From Flavobacteriales bacterium (GTDB taxonomy: Bacteria > Bacteroidota > Bacteroidia > Flavobacteriales_F > PHOS-HE28), in contig JACJZI010000014.1 in the NCBI GenBank assembly GCA_020635655.1, positions 5,204 through 69,203 on the forward strand: DNA of 64,000 nucleotides. The letters are read 5' to 3'. The notes under the pieces are model-generated. The model had not been told where the DNA came from. It did no database searches and saw nothing but the letters and a program-made list of their open reading frames with translations. Below, one piece after another: positions 38,235-45,639 of this stretch. The stretch's first letter is position 1. Each line of letters opens with the position of its first letter. The translations under genes and the position numbers were made by a program.

Positions 38235-38851
38235 CCGCCCAACAGGTTCTCGAACCGGCCGAAATGCAGGACCAGGTCCGGATGAAGCACGGCGGTGAAG
38301 AGCACACCATAGATCGCACCGAAGAAATGCGCATCATGCGCCACACCGTCACCTCCGCGGCGGTCCATATACCATTCATACCCCAGATAAAGCGCTCCGA
38401 AAAGCACGGAAGGGATCGGTATCGGCAACAGGAACAGGTAGATCGGACGGGTGGGCATCATCAGAATGTGTGCGAACAATACCGCCGACACCGCGCCGGA
38501 AGCCCCGATGGAACGGTAGTTGGGGTCATGCACATGCCTGAAGTAGGACGGCAGTGAAGCCATCACGAGCGCCGAGAAGTACAATGCGAGGAAGACCCCG
38601 TGGGATGAAAGTCCGCTGATCGGACCAAGCAGGGACTCCACCGCCCCCCCGAACGCATAGAGAACGAACATGTTCACGAAGAGATGCGACCATCCGGCAT
38701 GAACGAACCCGTGCGTGACGAAACGGAAATACTCCCTGCGGGAACGGATCACGAAGGGTTCGAAAAGGAGCAGCGTGAAGATCCGCCGATCGCCGAATGC
38801 CAGCAGCGATACGAGGGCCGTGACCAGGATGATCCCAAGGGTGGCGGACAT
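38231..38851 (-). CDS. Rhomboid family intramembrane serine protease
   Basis: 206 aa, about six membrane helices. The catalytic serine is S119 in GASGAVSAV on helix 4 and the catalytic histidine is H175 in AHDAHFFGAIYG on helix 6. The L1-loop motif region HAGWSHLFVNM is present. It cleaves transmembrane segments inside the membrane; substrates are unknown. The ATG at 38851 is preferred because a TATCTTCG element lies just 6 nt upstream. It is first of a minus-strand operon with the HAD phosphatase and aminotransferase. Confidence 0.92.
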   Translation of the reverse strand: MSATLGIILVTALVSLLAFGDRRIFTLLLFEPFVIRSRREYFRFVTHGFVHAGWSHLFVNMFVLYAFGGAVESLLGPISGLSSHGVFLALYFSALVMASLPSYFRHVHDPNYRSIGASGAVSAVLFAHILMMPTRPIYLFLLPIPIPSVLFGALYLGYEWYMDRRGGDGVAHDAHFFGAIYGVLFTAVLHPDLVLHFGRFENLLGG

Positions 38852-38857
38852 CGCGGC

Positions 38858-38865
38858 CGAAGATA
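38858..38865 (-). promoter_or_regulatory. -7 promoter element (TATCTTCG) of the rhomboid gene
   Basis: Minus strand, 6 nt before the ATG, so a leaderless or near-leaderless transcript is predicted. The downstream flank GCCGCG is the same as at the sigma gene promoter. Confidence 0.5.
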
Positions 38866-38871
38866 GGCCGC

Positions 38872-39303
38872 TCAATAGGTATGATCGCGTGCGATGCGCC
38901 AGCCCTCTGCGGTCCGGACCCAGAGCAGGGTGAATCCGCCGGAAAGGTTGTCGACGTTCCGCGCCAGGGACCAGGTCCCCGTGCACCAGGCGTGGTCGGG
39001 ACCCAGGGGGATGATCTCGCCGATCACGAACGTGAGGTCGCCCATGGCCTCCCGGTCGGGGTAGGAGCGCAGGTACTTATCGGTGACCGCCTGACGCCCG
39101 CAGGTGGTGCCCTTCGCGGTGATGAAGCAGGCGGTATCCGCATAGCCCTGCATGAACCCACGAACGTCGCCGCGGTCCCAGGCCGCTTCCTGTTCGGCCA
39201 TCACCTCCCGTATCGCGACGTGAGCCTCCGTGACCGGCCTGGCACATCCGATCAGGAGGCCCATCGAGCTTGTGATCGAAAGGAGTGCGATGGGAAGGTT
39301 CAT
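38872..39303 (-). CDS. Lipoprotein with SnoaL/DUF4440-like fold
   Basis: 143 aa. The lipoprotein signal peptide ends in a lipobox (GLLIGC). The mature part has the NTF2-like pattern: a helix with AEQEAAWDRGDVRGFMQGYADTA, then strands ending in GFTLLWVRTAEGWRIARDH. DUF4440/SnoaL proteins form cone-shaped cavities that bind small ligands or act as enzymes; the role here is unknown. A TTG start at 39315 is possible, but the ATG at 39303 gives a better signal peptide. It follows the tRNA-Met gene and its terminator on the same strand. Confidence 0.8.
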   Translation of the reverse strand: MNLPIALLSITSSMGLLIGCARPVTEAHVAIREVMAEQEAAWDRGDVRGFMQGYADTACFITAKGTTCGRQAVTDKYLRSYPDREAMGDLTFVIGEIIPLGPDHAWCTGTWSLARNVDNLSGGFTLLWVRTAEGWRIARDHTY

Positions 39304-39321
39304 CCGCTGGTGCAATGGGAA

Positions 39322-39344
39322 AGCCCCGGCAAGGGACCGGGGCT
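39322..39344 (-). terminator. Terminator after tRNA-Met
   Basis: Stem AGCCCCGG/CCGGGGCT with a 7-nt loop. On the minus strand it lies 5 bp past the tRNA 3' end and is followed by TTCCC. Confidence 0.65.
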
Positions 39345-39349
39345 GAAAG

Positions 39350-39423
39350 TAGCGCGGGGCGGGCTTGAACCGCCGACCTCATGATTATGAATCATGCGCT
39401 CTGACCAGCTGAGCTACCGCGCC
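39350..39423 (-). tRNA. tRNA-Met (CAT), probably elongator
   Basis: A 74-nt cloverleaf on the minus strand. The acceptor stem pairs GGCGCGG with CCGCGCT, so the first pair is G-U. The anticodon loop is TTCATAA in the stem ATGA/TCAT, giving CAT. The T-arm is GGCGGTTCAAGCCCGCC. It lacks the three G-C anticodon-stem pairs of initiator tRNA. A lysidine-modified tRNA-Ile2 also has CAT and cannot be excluded. CCA is not encoded. Confidence 0.9.
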
Positions 39424-39452
39424 GGATGATGACCGCTCTGGCGAACGGGCGG

Positions 39453-39460
39453 CAAATATA
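39453..39460 (-). promoter_or_regulatory. -7 promoter element (TATATTTG) of tRNA-Met
   Basis: A perfect TAnnTTTG on the minus strand, 29 bp before the tRNA 5' end. The sequence just after it, CCGCCCG, is the same as after the tRNA-Ser -7 element. Confidence 0.7.
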
Positions 39461-39516
39461 GGAAGGGCCACGCACCTCCGTCGGGCCCTTCTTGTTGCGG
39501 CCTATGCTGAATTCTC

Positions 39517-39524
39517 TACCTTTC
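39517..39524 (+). promoter_or_regulatory. -7 promoter element (TACCTTTC) of the tail-START gene
   Basis: One mismatch to TAnnTTTG, 6 nt before the ATG at 39531. It supports translation of the whole lysine-rich tail rather than initiation at the internal Met. Confidence 0.5.
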
Positions 39525-39530
39525 CCCGAC

Positions 39531-40487
39531 ATGGCATCCAAAGCGAGACCGAAGGCCCGAAAGGGGGACAGTTCCAAGGCTGTGCGGAAGCGCTCGTCCA
39601 GTGGAAAGGCGGGCGCAACGCGATCCACGGCCCGGACCAGCGGGTCGCGAACAACACCAAAAAAGAAAGGGAAAGGTACGCCGACCGGTACGGCGTCCCG
39701 TTCGAAGACCCGGGCCGGGGCGGTCAAGAAAGTGCGATCAAAGGCCACGGGCAGTACTTCCCTGAAGAAGAAGGCTGCCGCGAAAAAGGGGGCAGCATCC
39801 AAAGCCAGGAGCAGGAAGAGCGATGCCCCTGCCTCCAAGTCGGGTCCGACCGGAAAGAAAAAGGGCACCATCAAGAAGCGAACGATCCCTGAGAGGGTTG
39901 CGGAAAAAGGAAAGGGCGGCCCAAGGACCAAGAAGAGGGTCTCGACCGCACCGACCAAAGGGAAGGGCGGAACGACGCGCGCGCCAGGCCCTGCCAGGGA
40001 CAAAGGGAAAGTCAGCACCGACCGTCGGTCCGCCGACCCGACCTCCCTGCAGGCCACCATATCCGGCCTGCAACCCATGAACACCGCCCCGAGGGACCTG
40101 AAGAAGGCCCTGAAGGAGCGCTATCAGATCGAGTTCCAGGTCCGATCCACGCCGCATGTGCTTTATGACCTGATCAGCACGCCCAGTGGTTTCTCGGAGT
40201 GGTTCTGTGATGACGTGAACGTACGTGGCGACGAGTTCGCCTTCATCTGGGAGGGAGAAGAGGAAAAGGCGGTCTGCATCGGCCGGAAATACCAGGAGCT
40301 GATCCGGTTCCAATGGGCCGACGATGAGGACCCCGGCGCTTTTTTTGAACTGCGTATCCGCGTGGACCCGATGACGAACGACGTGGCGTTGGTGGTGACG
40401 GACCACGCCTGGCCCGATGACCTGGAAAGTGCACGGATGTTGTGGGAGAGCCAGGTGGCGACGCTGTTGCGGGTGATCGGCTCCTGA
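39531..40487 (+). CDS. Lysine-rich H1-like tail fused to START-like domain
   Basis: 318 aa. Residues 1-~180 are low complexity and strongly basic, rich in Lys, Arg, Ser, Thr, Gly and Ala (for example SLKKKAAAKKGAASKARSRK), like a histone tail. Residues ~190-318 are the START-like (SRPBCC/AHSA1-like) domain common in Bacteroidota: RYQIEFQVRSTPHVLYDLI, GFSEWFCDDVNVRGDEF, FQWADDEDPGAFFELRI, DHAWPDDLESARMLWESQV. That domain normally stands alone at ~130 residues. An internal Met at 40077 (residue 183) would give exactly this size. The promoter position and unbroken frame favour the fusion. The domain probably binds a hydrophobic ligand and the tail probably binds nucleic acid (inference). lptF follows 39 bp downstream, with its own promoter element. 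Confidence 0.85.
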   Translation: MASKARPKARKGDSSKAVRKRSSSGKAGATRSTARTSGSRTTPKKKGKGTPTGTASRSKTRAGAVKKVRSKATGSTSLKKKAAAKKGAASKARSRKSDAPASKSGPTGKKKGTIKKRTIPERVAEKGKGGPRTKKRVSTAPTKGKGGTTRAPGPARDKGKVSTDRRSADPTSLQATISGLQPMNTAPRDLKKALKERYQIEFQVRSTPHVLYDLISTPSGFSEWFCDDVNVRGDEFAFIWEGEEEKAVCIGRKYQELIRFQWADDEDPGAFFELRIRVDPMTNDVALVVTDHAWPDDLESARMLWESQVATLLRVIGS

Positions 40488-40496
40488 ACACCGAAC

Positions 40497-40504
40497 TACC
40501 TTCG
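40497..40504 (+). promoter_or_regulatory. -7 promoter element (TACCTTCG) of lptF
   Basis: One mismatch to TAnnTTTG, 22 bp before the ATG at 40527. Confidence 0.45.
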
Positions 40505-40526
40505 CGCGGCGTTCCCCCCGTCCGGC

Positions 40527-41978
40527 ATGAAGCGCCTGCACCGCATGATCGTTCGGGCCTACGTGGGCCCACTCCTGATCACTTTCGTGATCGTCCTCTT
40601 CATCCTTTCCATGCAATTCCTCTGGAAGTACGTGGACGATCTGATGGGGAAAGGATTGCCCTGGTACACCCTGACGGAATTGATGATCTATGCCACGGCG
40701 AGCTTCGTGCCGCTGGCGCTACCCCTGGCGGTACTGCTCTCCTCGATCATGACCATGGGCGGATTGGGGGAGAACAGCGAGCTCGTGCCGATGCGTTCGG
40801 CCGGTCTCCATCTCTTCCGCATCCTCCGGCCGCTCATGATCGTCAGCCTGCTGCTGGCAGGCGCCAGCCTGTTCTTCAGCAACGATCTCCTGCCGATCGC
40901 CAACCTCAAGTTCCAGAGCCTGCTGTGGGATGTCACCCGCAAGAAACCGGCGATGAACCTGCGGCCGAATGTTTTCTACAACGGCATCGATGGGTTCAGC
41001 ATCCGGGTGAAGGAGAAGAGCGCCGATGATGGCACGCTGACCGATGTGCTGATCTATGATCATCGTCAGCCGATGTCGGGCAACCGGACAGTGGTACACG
41101 CCGCCACAGGAAGCATGAAACGGTCCACGGACGGCCATTTCCTCCTGCTCACACTGAACGATGGGCACTTCTATGATGAGCGGGACCCCCTGAGCGACAG
41201 GGACGCGGGGCATTCGCTCGTCCACGGCACCTTCCGGACCGATGTGATCCGGCTCGACCTGACGGGCCTTGGGCTGGACCGTACGGACGAGGACCTGTTC
41301 AAGAGCAATTACAAGATGTTGACCCTGGGCCAATTGCAACACGCCGAGGACAGCCTGGCCAGACACCTCCAGGAACGCGCCAGCACCCAACAACATTATT
41401 TGCGGAACGCCCTGTTCATCACTCGGGACAGCGTCGCCGAACGGCCGGAAGGTCCCTTCACCGATCGGCTCTCGTTCATGCAGGGATTGGGACGCGATCA
41501 GCGGGCCGGCCTGTACGACATGGCGATGAACATGGTCAGGAACAACATCAACTACATCGACCGGTCCATCCAGGAGCGTCAGGAACGGCGCGAACAGCTT
41601 GCCCGCTTCCAGGTCGAATGGCATCGGAAATGGATGCTGGCCTTCGCCTGTGTCATCTTCTTCTTTATCGGCGCTCCGCTCGGCGCGATCATCCGCAAGG
41701 GGGGCATGGGATCGCCCACCGTGTTCGCGATCGTCTTCTTCCTGGTCTTCCACATCCTCAGTTTCAGCACGGAGAAGCTGGTGGTGTCCGACAAGCTGCC
41801 GGCCTGGCCGGGCATGTGGATCAGTACGTTCGTCCTTTTACCGGTGGGCCTTTTTCTCACATGGAAGGCCGCCACCGACAGTCCCCTGCTTGACCGCGAT
41901 GCGTATTATCGCGGCTGGGACCGGCTGCGGTCCCGCTTCCGTTCACCGCGGCATGCGGATCCTCCAATTGTGCAATAA
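40527..41978 (+). CDS. LptF/LptG family permease (YjgP/YjgQ)
   Basis: 483 aa. Three N-terminal membrane helices (~12-38, ~55-75, ~98-118), a large periplasmic beta-jellyroll domain (~125-345) and three C-terminal helices (~368-460). It is the transmembrane half of the LptBFG ABC transporter that extracts lipopolysaccharide from the inner membrane. Conserved pieces include PLALPLAVLLSSIMTMGGL and FIGAPLGAIIRKGGMG. It follows the START-like gene and precedes glycosyltransferases and ribBA. Its 3' end overlaps the first glycosyltransferase by 26 bp. F and G paralogues cannot be told apart here. Confidence 0.92.
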   Translation: MKRLHRMIVRAYVGPLLITFVIVLFILSMQFLWKYVDDLMGKGLPWYTLTELMIYATASFVPLALPLAVLLSSIMTMGGLGENSELVPMRSAGLHLFRILRPLMIVSLLLAGASLFFSNDLLPIANLKFQSLLWDVTRKKPAMNLRPNVFYNGIDGFSIRVKEKSADDGTLTDVLIYDHRQPMSGNRTVVHAATGSMKRSTDGHFLLLTLNDGHFYDERDPLSDRDAGHSLVHGTFRTDVIRLDLTGLGLDRTDEDLFKSNYKMLTLGQLQHAEDSLARHLQERASTQQHYLRNALFITRDSVAERPEGPFTDRLSFMQGLGRDQRAGLYDMAMNMVRNNINYIDRSIQERQERREQLARFQVEWHRKWMLAFACVIFFFIGAPLGAIIRKGGMGSPTVFAIVFFLVFHILSFSTEKLVVSDKLPAWPGMWISTFVLLPVGLFLTWKAATDSPLLDRDAYYRGWDRLRSRFRSPRHADPPIVQ

Positions 41979-43152
41979 GCCGCCCTTTCCGCCGATCGAT
42001 GGCGGGAGCAAGGCGATGTACGACCTGACCCGCGGGCTGATCGAGGCCCGTCAGCAGGTGAAGGTCGTCTGCATCACCACACCGAAGCACGACCTGGATA
42101 CGAGCGGCATGCCGTCCGAGATCGTGGAGAAGAGCGGCATCGAGGGTGTTTTCGTGGACACCTCCCTGAACGTGGTGGACGCCTTCGCGGACCTGATCAC
42201 GGCGGACAACTACAACATCAGCCGCTTCTTCTCGCCGGACATGGACATCCGACTGATCCGGCTGCTTGCCGCGGAACAGTTCGATGTCGTGCTGCTCGAG
42301 AGCCTGTTCATGGCGCCTTACATACCCACGATCCGCCGTTACAGTGATGCCCGCGTGGTGCTGCGCTCCCACAATCTGGAACATGTGATCCAGGAGCGGA
42401 TCGCCACGGGTGAAAAGAACATCCTCAAACGCCCCTATCGCCGCTTCCTCGCCCGTCAATTGAAGAACTACGAGATGGAGGTGCTGGACCGCGTGGATGC
42501 TGTCGCCGCGATCAGTCCGGTGGACCGGGACAATTTCCTGAGGCACGGCACGCGCACGCCGATCGCCACGATCCCGTTCGGCGTGGTCCCCGCGGACTAT
42601 GACACCACCCCGGCCAAGGGACCCCTCACCTTCTTCCATCTCGGAAGCATGGACTGGCTTCCGAACGAGGAAGGCGTACACTGGCTGGTCGACCAGGTGT
42701 GGCCGCGGCTCCTGCGCAAACAACCCAAGGCGCGCCTTCACCTGGCGGGCAATCGCATGCCCCGGGACCTGATCGCACGCCAGACGAACGGGCTGCAGAT
42801 CAAGGGGCGCGTGAAGGATGCCGGTCGGTACATGGCCGAGCGACATGTCATGGTGGTCCCCCTGTTCTCCGCCGGTGGCATGCGCGTGAAGATCATCGAG
42901 GGCATGGCCATGGGCAAATGCGTGATCAGCACCCCCATCGGCGCGGAAGGCATTGAGGCCACCCACGACAAGGACATCCTGATCGCACGGAACATGACCG
43001 AGTTCGTGGAACAGATGGACCGGGTCCTGCGGGAACCCGACCTGGCCACGCGGATCGGAACGCAGGCCCGGCATCTGATCGAGCAGCGATACGACACCCG
43101 ACGCATCGTCAAGGACCTGATCACATTCCTCAAGGGGCTTCAAAAGGCATGA
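41953..43152 (+). CDS. Glycosyltransferase family 4 protein
   Basis: 399 aa. GT-B fold with an N-terminal Rossmann domain (MRILQLCNKPPFPPIDGGS) and a C-terminal nucleotide-sugar domain. The latter holds FFHLGSMDWLPNEEGVHWLV, KGRVKDAGRYMAERHVMVVP and MRVKIIEGMAMGKCVISTPIG, whose Glu in K-x-x-E-G-M-A is the donor-binding EX7E-like site. It transfers a sugar to a cell-surface glycan, LPS or glycolipid; donor and acceptor are unknown. The ATG at 41953 lies inside the lptF end. It overlaps the next glycosyltransferase by 4 bp, so they form a translationally coupled pair. Confidence 0.9.
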   Translation: MRILQLCNKPPFPPIDGGSKAMYDLTRGLIEARQQVKVVCITTPKHDLDTSGMPSEIVEKSGIEGVFVDTSLNVVDAFADLITADNYNISRFFSPDMDIRLIRLLAAEQFDVVLLESLFMAPYIPTIRRYSDARVVLRSHNLEHVIQERIATGEKNILKRPYRRFLARQLKNYEMEVLDRVDAVAAISPVDRDNFLRHGTRTPIATIPFGVVPADYDTTPAKGPLTFFHLGSMDWLPNEEGVHWLVDQVWPRLLRKQPKARLHLAGNRMPRDLIARQTNGLQIKGRVKDAGRYMAERHVMVVPLFSAGGMRVKIIEGMAMGKCVISTPIGAEGIEATHDKDILIARNMTEFVEQMDRVLREPDLATRIGTQARHLIEQRYDTRRIVKDLITFLKGLQKA

Positions 43153-44363
43153 AGCTCTTCGTGCTCCTATCCCGGGTCCCCTACCCTTTGGAAAAGGGGG
43201 ACAAGCTGCGCGCCTATCATCTCGTGAAGCACCTCGCCGAAAGGCATGAGGTCTTTCTCTGTTGTCTGAGCGACCAGCGGATCGATCCGGCACATCTGGA
43301 ACATCTCCGGGGGTTCTGCCATCACCTCGAAGTGGTGCGGCTGGCCCGCTGGCGCATTCTGTTGAAATTGGTGTTGGCCACGTTCGGTCGTCTCCCCTAC
43401 CAGGTGGCCTACTTCCACCATCGTCGCGCGCAGGAACGGATCGATGATGCACTGGACCGGTTCGGCCCGGACCACATCCTCTGCCAGCTCGTACGGACCA
43501 CGGAATATGTCCGGCATCGGTACGCCGTTCCGAAGTCCCTTGACTTCATGGATACATTGAGCAAAGGCACGGAACGGCGCGCGGAGATGGCACCCTGGCC
43601 GTTCCGCCCACTGCTGCAGGCCGAAACGAGACGGTTGATCGCCTATGAGAACCTCATGTTCGACCTGTTCGACAATCGGATCATCATTTCGGCACAGGAC
43701 AGGGACTACATCTACCATCCCCTGCGTGACCGCATGGTGGTGATCCCCAACGGCGTGGATGCCGCCTATTTCCGCCCCATGGAAATGGAGGTGGAGCATG
43801 ATCTGGTCTTCACGGGCAACATGAACTACCCACCCAACATCGACAGCGTCCTCTACCTCGTGCAACGCGTTCTCCCCATCGTGCGTGCACGGCGGCCGGA
43901 CACCGATGTCCTGATCTCGGGTGTGGACCCGAGCCCGCGCATCCGCGAACTGGCCGCGAAGGACCCCAGGGTCCGGGTGACGGGCTGGGTGCGCGACATT
44001 CGTCATTCCTATGCATCGGCGAGGATCTTCGTGGCCCCGATGCAGATCGGTACCGGGTTGCAGAACAAATTGCTCGAGGCGATGGCCATGGGCATTCCGT
44101 GCATCACTTCATCGCTGGCGAACAATGCCGTGGGCGCTCCACCGGGAGAGGCCATCCTGATCGGACAGGAGCCCGCGGACTATGCCGAGCACATCCTTCG
44201 TCTGCTCAACGACCCCGATGAACGGGCGCGCATTGCGGCGAACGGGCATCGTTTCGTGCTCGCCCACTTCGACTGGCCAAGGGCCGCGGAAGCCCTGGAC
44301 CGACTGATCACCGGAACGACCAACGCGCCCGGACCCGCCGCAACGCCTGCGCGGGTGGGTTAA
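43149..44363 (+). CDS. Glycosyltransferase (TIGR03087/Stp1-like)
   Basis: 404 aa GT-B glycosyltransferase. The N-terminal [19 protein letters not shown] and the core [15 protein letters not shown] resemble the Stp1/TIGR03087 group known from exopolysaccharide (PEP-CTERM associated) clusters. The C-terminal domain has [16 protein letters not shown] and [20 protein letters not shown]. No exosortase or PEP-CTERM gene is seen here, so only the enzyme similarity should be carried over. It is coupled by ATGA overlap to the preceding glycosyltransferase, and ribBA follows after 52 bp. Confidence 0.88.
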   Translation: MKLFVLLSRVPYPLEKGDKLRAYHLVKHLAERHEVFLCCLSDQRIDPAHLEHLRGFCHHLEVVRLARWRILLKLVLATFGRLPYQVAYFHHRRAQERIDDALDRFGPDHILCQLVRTTEYVRHRYAVPKSLDFMDTLSKGTERRAEMAPWPFRPLLQAETRRLIAYENLMFDLFDNRIIISAQDRDYIYHPLRDRMVVIPNGVDAAYFRPMEMEVEHDLVFTGNMNYPPNIDSVLYLVQRVLPIVRARRPDTDVLISGVDPSPRIRELAAKDPRVRVTGWVRDIRHSYASARIFVAPMQIGTGLQNKLLEAMAMGIPCITSSLANNAVGAPPGEAILIGQEPADYAEHILRLLNDPDERARIAANGHRFVLAHFDWPRAAEALDRLITGTTNAPGPAATPARVG

Positions 44364-44368
44364 CTTCG
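44361..44368 (+). promoter_or_regulatory. -7 promoter element (TAACTTCG) of ribBA
   Basis: One mismatch to TAnnTTTG, ending 47 bp before the ATG and overlapping the stop codon of the glycosyltransferase gene. No FMN riboswitch is evident in the short leader. Confidence 0.4.
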
Positions 44369-44415
44369 CGGGGCAGATCGGCCACCGGCCCACGTCCCAC
44401 GGCCGAGAACAGAAC

Positions 44416-45639
44416 ATGGAACGCCCATTGGACCCCATCGCGGACGCCATCGCCGACATACGCGCCGGAAAGGCCGTGATCGTGGTGGACGACGAAGACC
44501 GCGAGAACGAGGGTGACCTCGTCACCGCCGCCAGGAACGCCACACCCGAAATGATCAATTTCATGGCCAAGCACGGTCGCGGATTGATCTGTGCGCCGCT
44601 CACGGAGGAGCGTTGCGACGCGCTCGGGCTCGAACTGATGGTGAGCGACAACACGGCCCTCCATGAAACGCCCTTCACCGTAAGCGTCGATGTCAAGGGG
44701 CGCGGTACGACCACCGGCATCTCCGCTGGCGACCGGGCACGCACCATCGAAGCCCTCATCGACCCGAGCACCCGGCCCGATGACCTGGCACGACCGGGCC
44801 ACATCTTCCCGCTCAAGTCCAGGAAGGGTGGCGTGCTCCGACGCACGGGGCACACCGAGGCGGCCGTGGACCTGGCCCGACTGGCGGGCATGGAACCGGC
44901 GGGCGTGATCGTGGAGATCATGAACGACGATGGCACCATGGCCCGCCTGCCCCAGTTGCGTGCGATGGCCGATCGATTCGGGCTCAAGCTGATCTCCATC
45001 GCGGACCTCGTGGCCTACCGCATGAACAAGGAGAGCCTGATCGAACGGCAGGTGAGCGTGAAGCTTCCGACCGAATTCGGGGACTTCCAGCTGATCGCGT
45101 ACCAACAAACCACCACCGGTGAGGAACATCTGGCCCTCGTAAAAGGCGAATGGGCTCCCGACGAACCGGTGCTCGTCCGTGTACATTCCTCCTGCGTCAC
45201 GGGCGACATCTTCGGCAGTCACCGTTGTGATTGCGGACCGCAGCTCCATGCGGCCATGCGCCAGATCGAGGCGGAGGGCCGCGGGGTGGTGGTGTACATG
45301 CAGCAGGAAGGACGTGGGATCGGTCTGGTGAACAAGCTCAAGGCCTACAAGTTGCAGGAAGAGGGTCATGACACGGTGGAGGCCAACCTGATGCTCGGCT
45401 TCGACATGGACGCCAGGGACTATGGTGTGGGTGCGCAGATCCTGCACGATCTCGGCGTGCGGCGCATGCGGCTATTGACCAACAATCCCCGCAAACGGAC
45501 GGGGCTGATCGGCTATGGTCTGGAGATCGTGGAGAACCTGCCCATCGAGGTGGAACCGAACGAACACAATGCGGACTACCTGCTGACGAAGAAGCTGAAG
45601 CTTGGCCATCATCTCAGCCTCCCCCGGAACGATCACTGA
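44416..45639 (+). CDS. ribBA: Bifunctional DHBP synthase / GTP cyclohydrolase II
   Basis: 407 aa, two fused enzymes of riboflavin synthesis. The N-terminal half (~1-205) is 3,4-dihydroxy-2-butanone-4-phosphate synthase, with [12 protein letters not shown] and [14 protein letters not shown]. The C-terminal half (~207-400) is GTP cyclohydrolase II, with zinc ligands in [17 protein letters not shown] and the GTP-binding QQEGRGIGL. Both active sites look intact. It overlaps the convergent tamB gene by 7 bp. Other rib genes are not in the window. Confidence 0.96.
   Translation: MERPLDPIADAIADIRAGKAVIVVDDEDRENEGDLVTAARNATPEMINFMAKHGRGLICAPLTEERCDALGLELMVSDNTALHETPFTVSVDVKGRGTTTGISAGDRARTIEALIDPSTRPDDLARPGHIFPLKSRKGGVLRRTGHTEAAVDLARLAGMEPAGVIVEIMNDDGTMARLPQLRAMADRFGLKLISIADLVAYRMNKESLIERQVSVKLPTEFGDFQLIAYQQTTTGEEHLALVKGEWAPDEPVLVRVHSSCVTGDIFGSHRCDCGPQLHAAMRQIEAEGRGVVVYMQQEGRGIGLVNKLKAYKLQEEGHDTVEANLMLGFDMDARDYGVGAQILHDLGVRRMRLLTNNPRKRTGLIGYGLEIVENLPIEVEPNEHNADYLLTKKLKLGHHLSLPRNDH

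Noticed and set aside
39392..40616. Long minus-strand frames opposite the lysine-rich tail
   Set aside because: Phe/Pro/Leu-rich complements of Lys/Arg codons; they overlap the tRNA-Met gene and lack starts and motifs.
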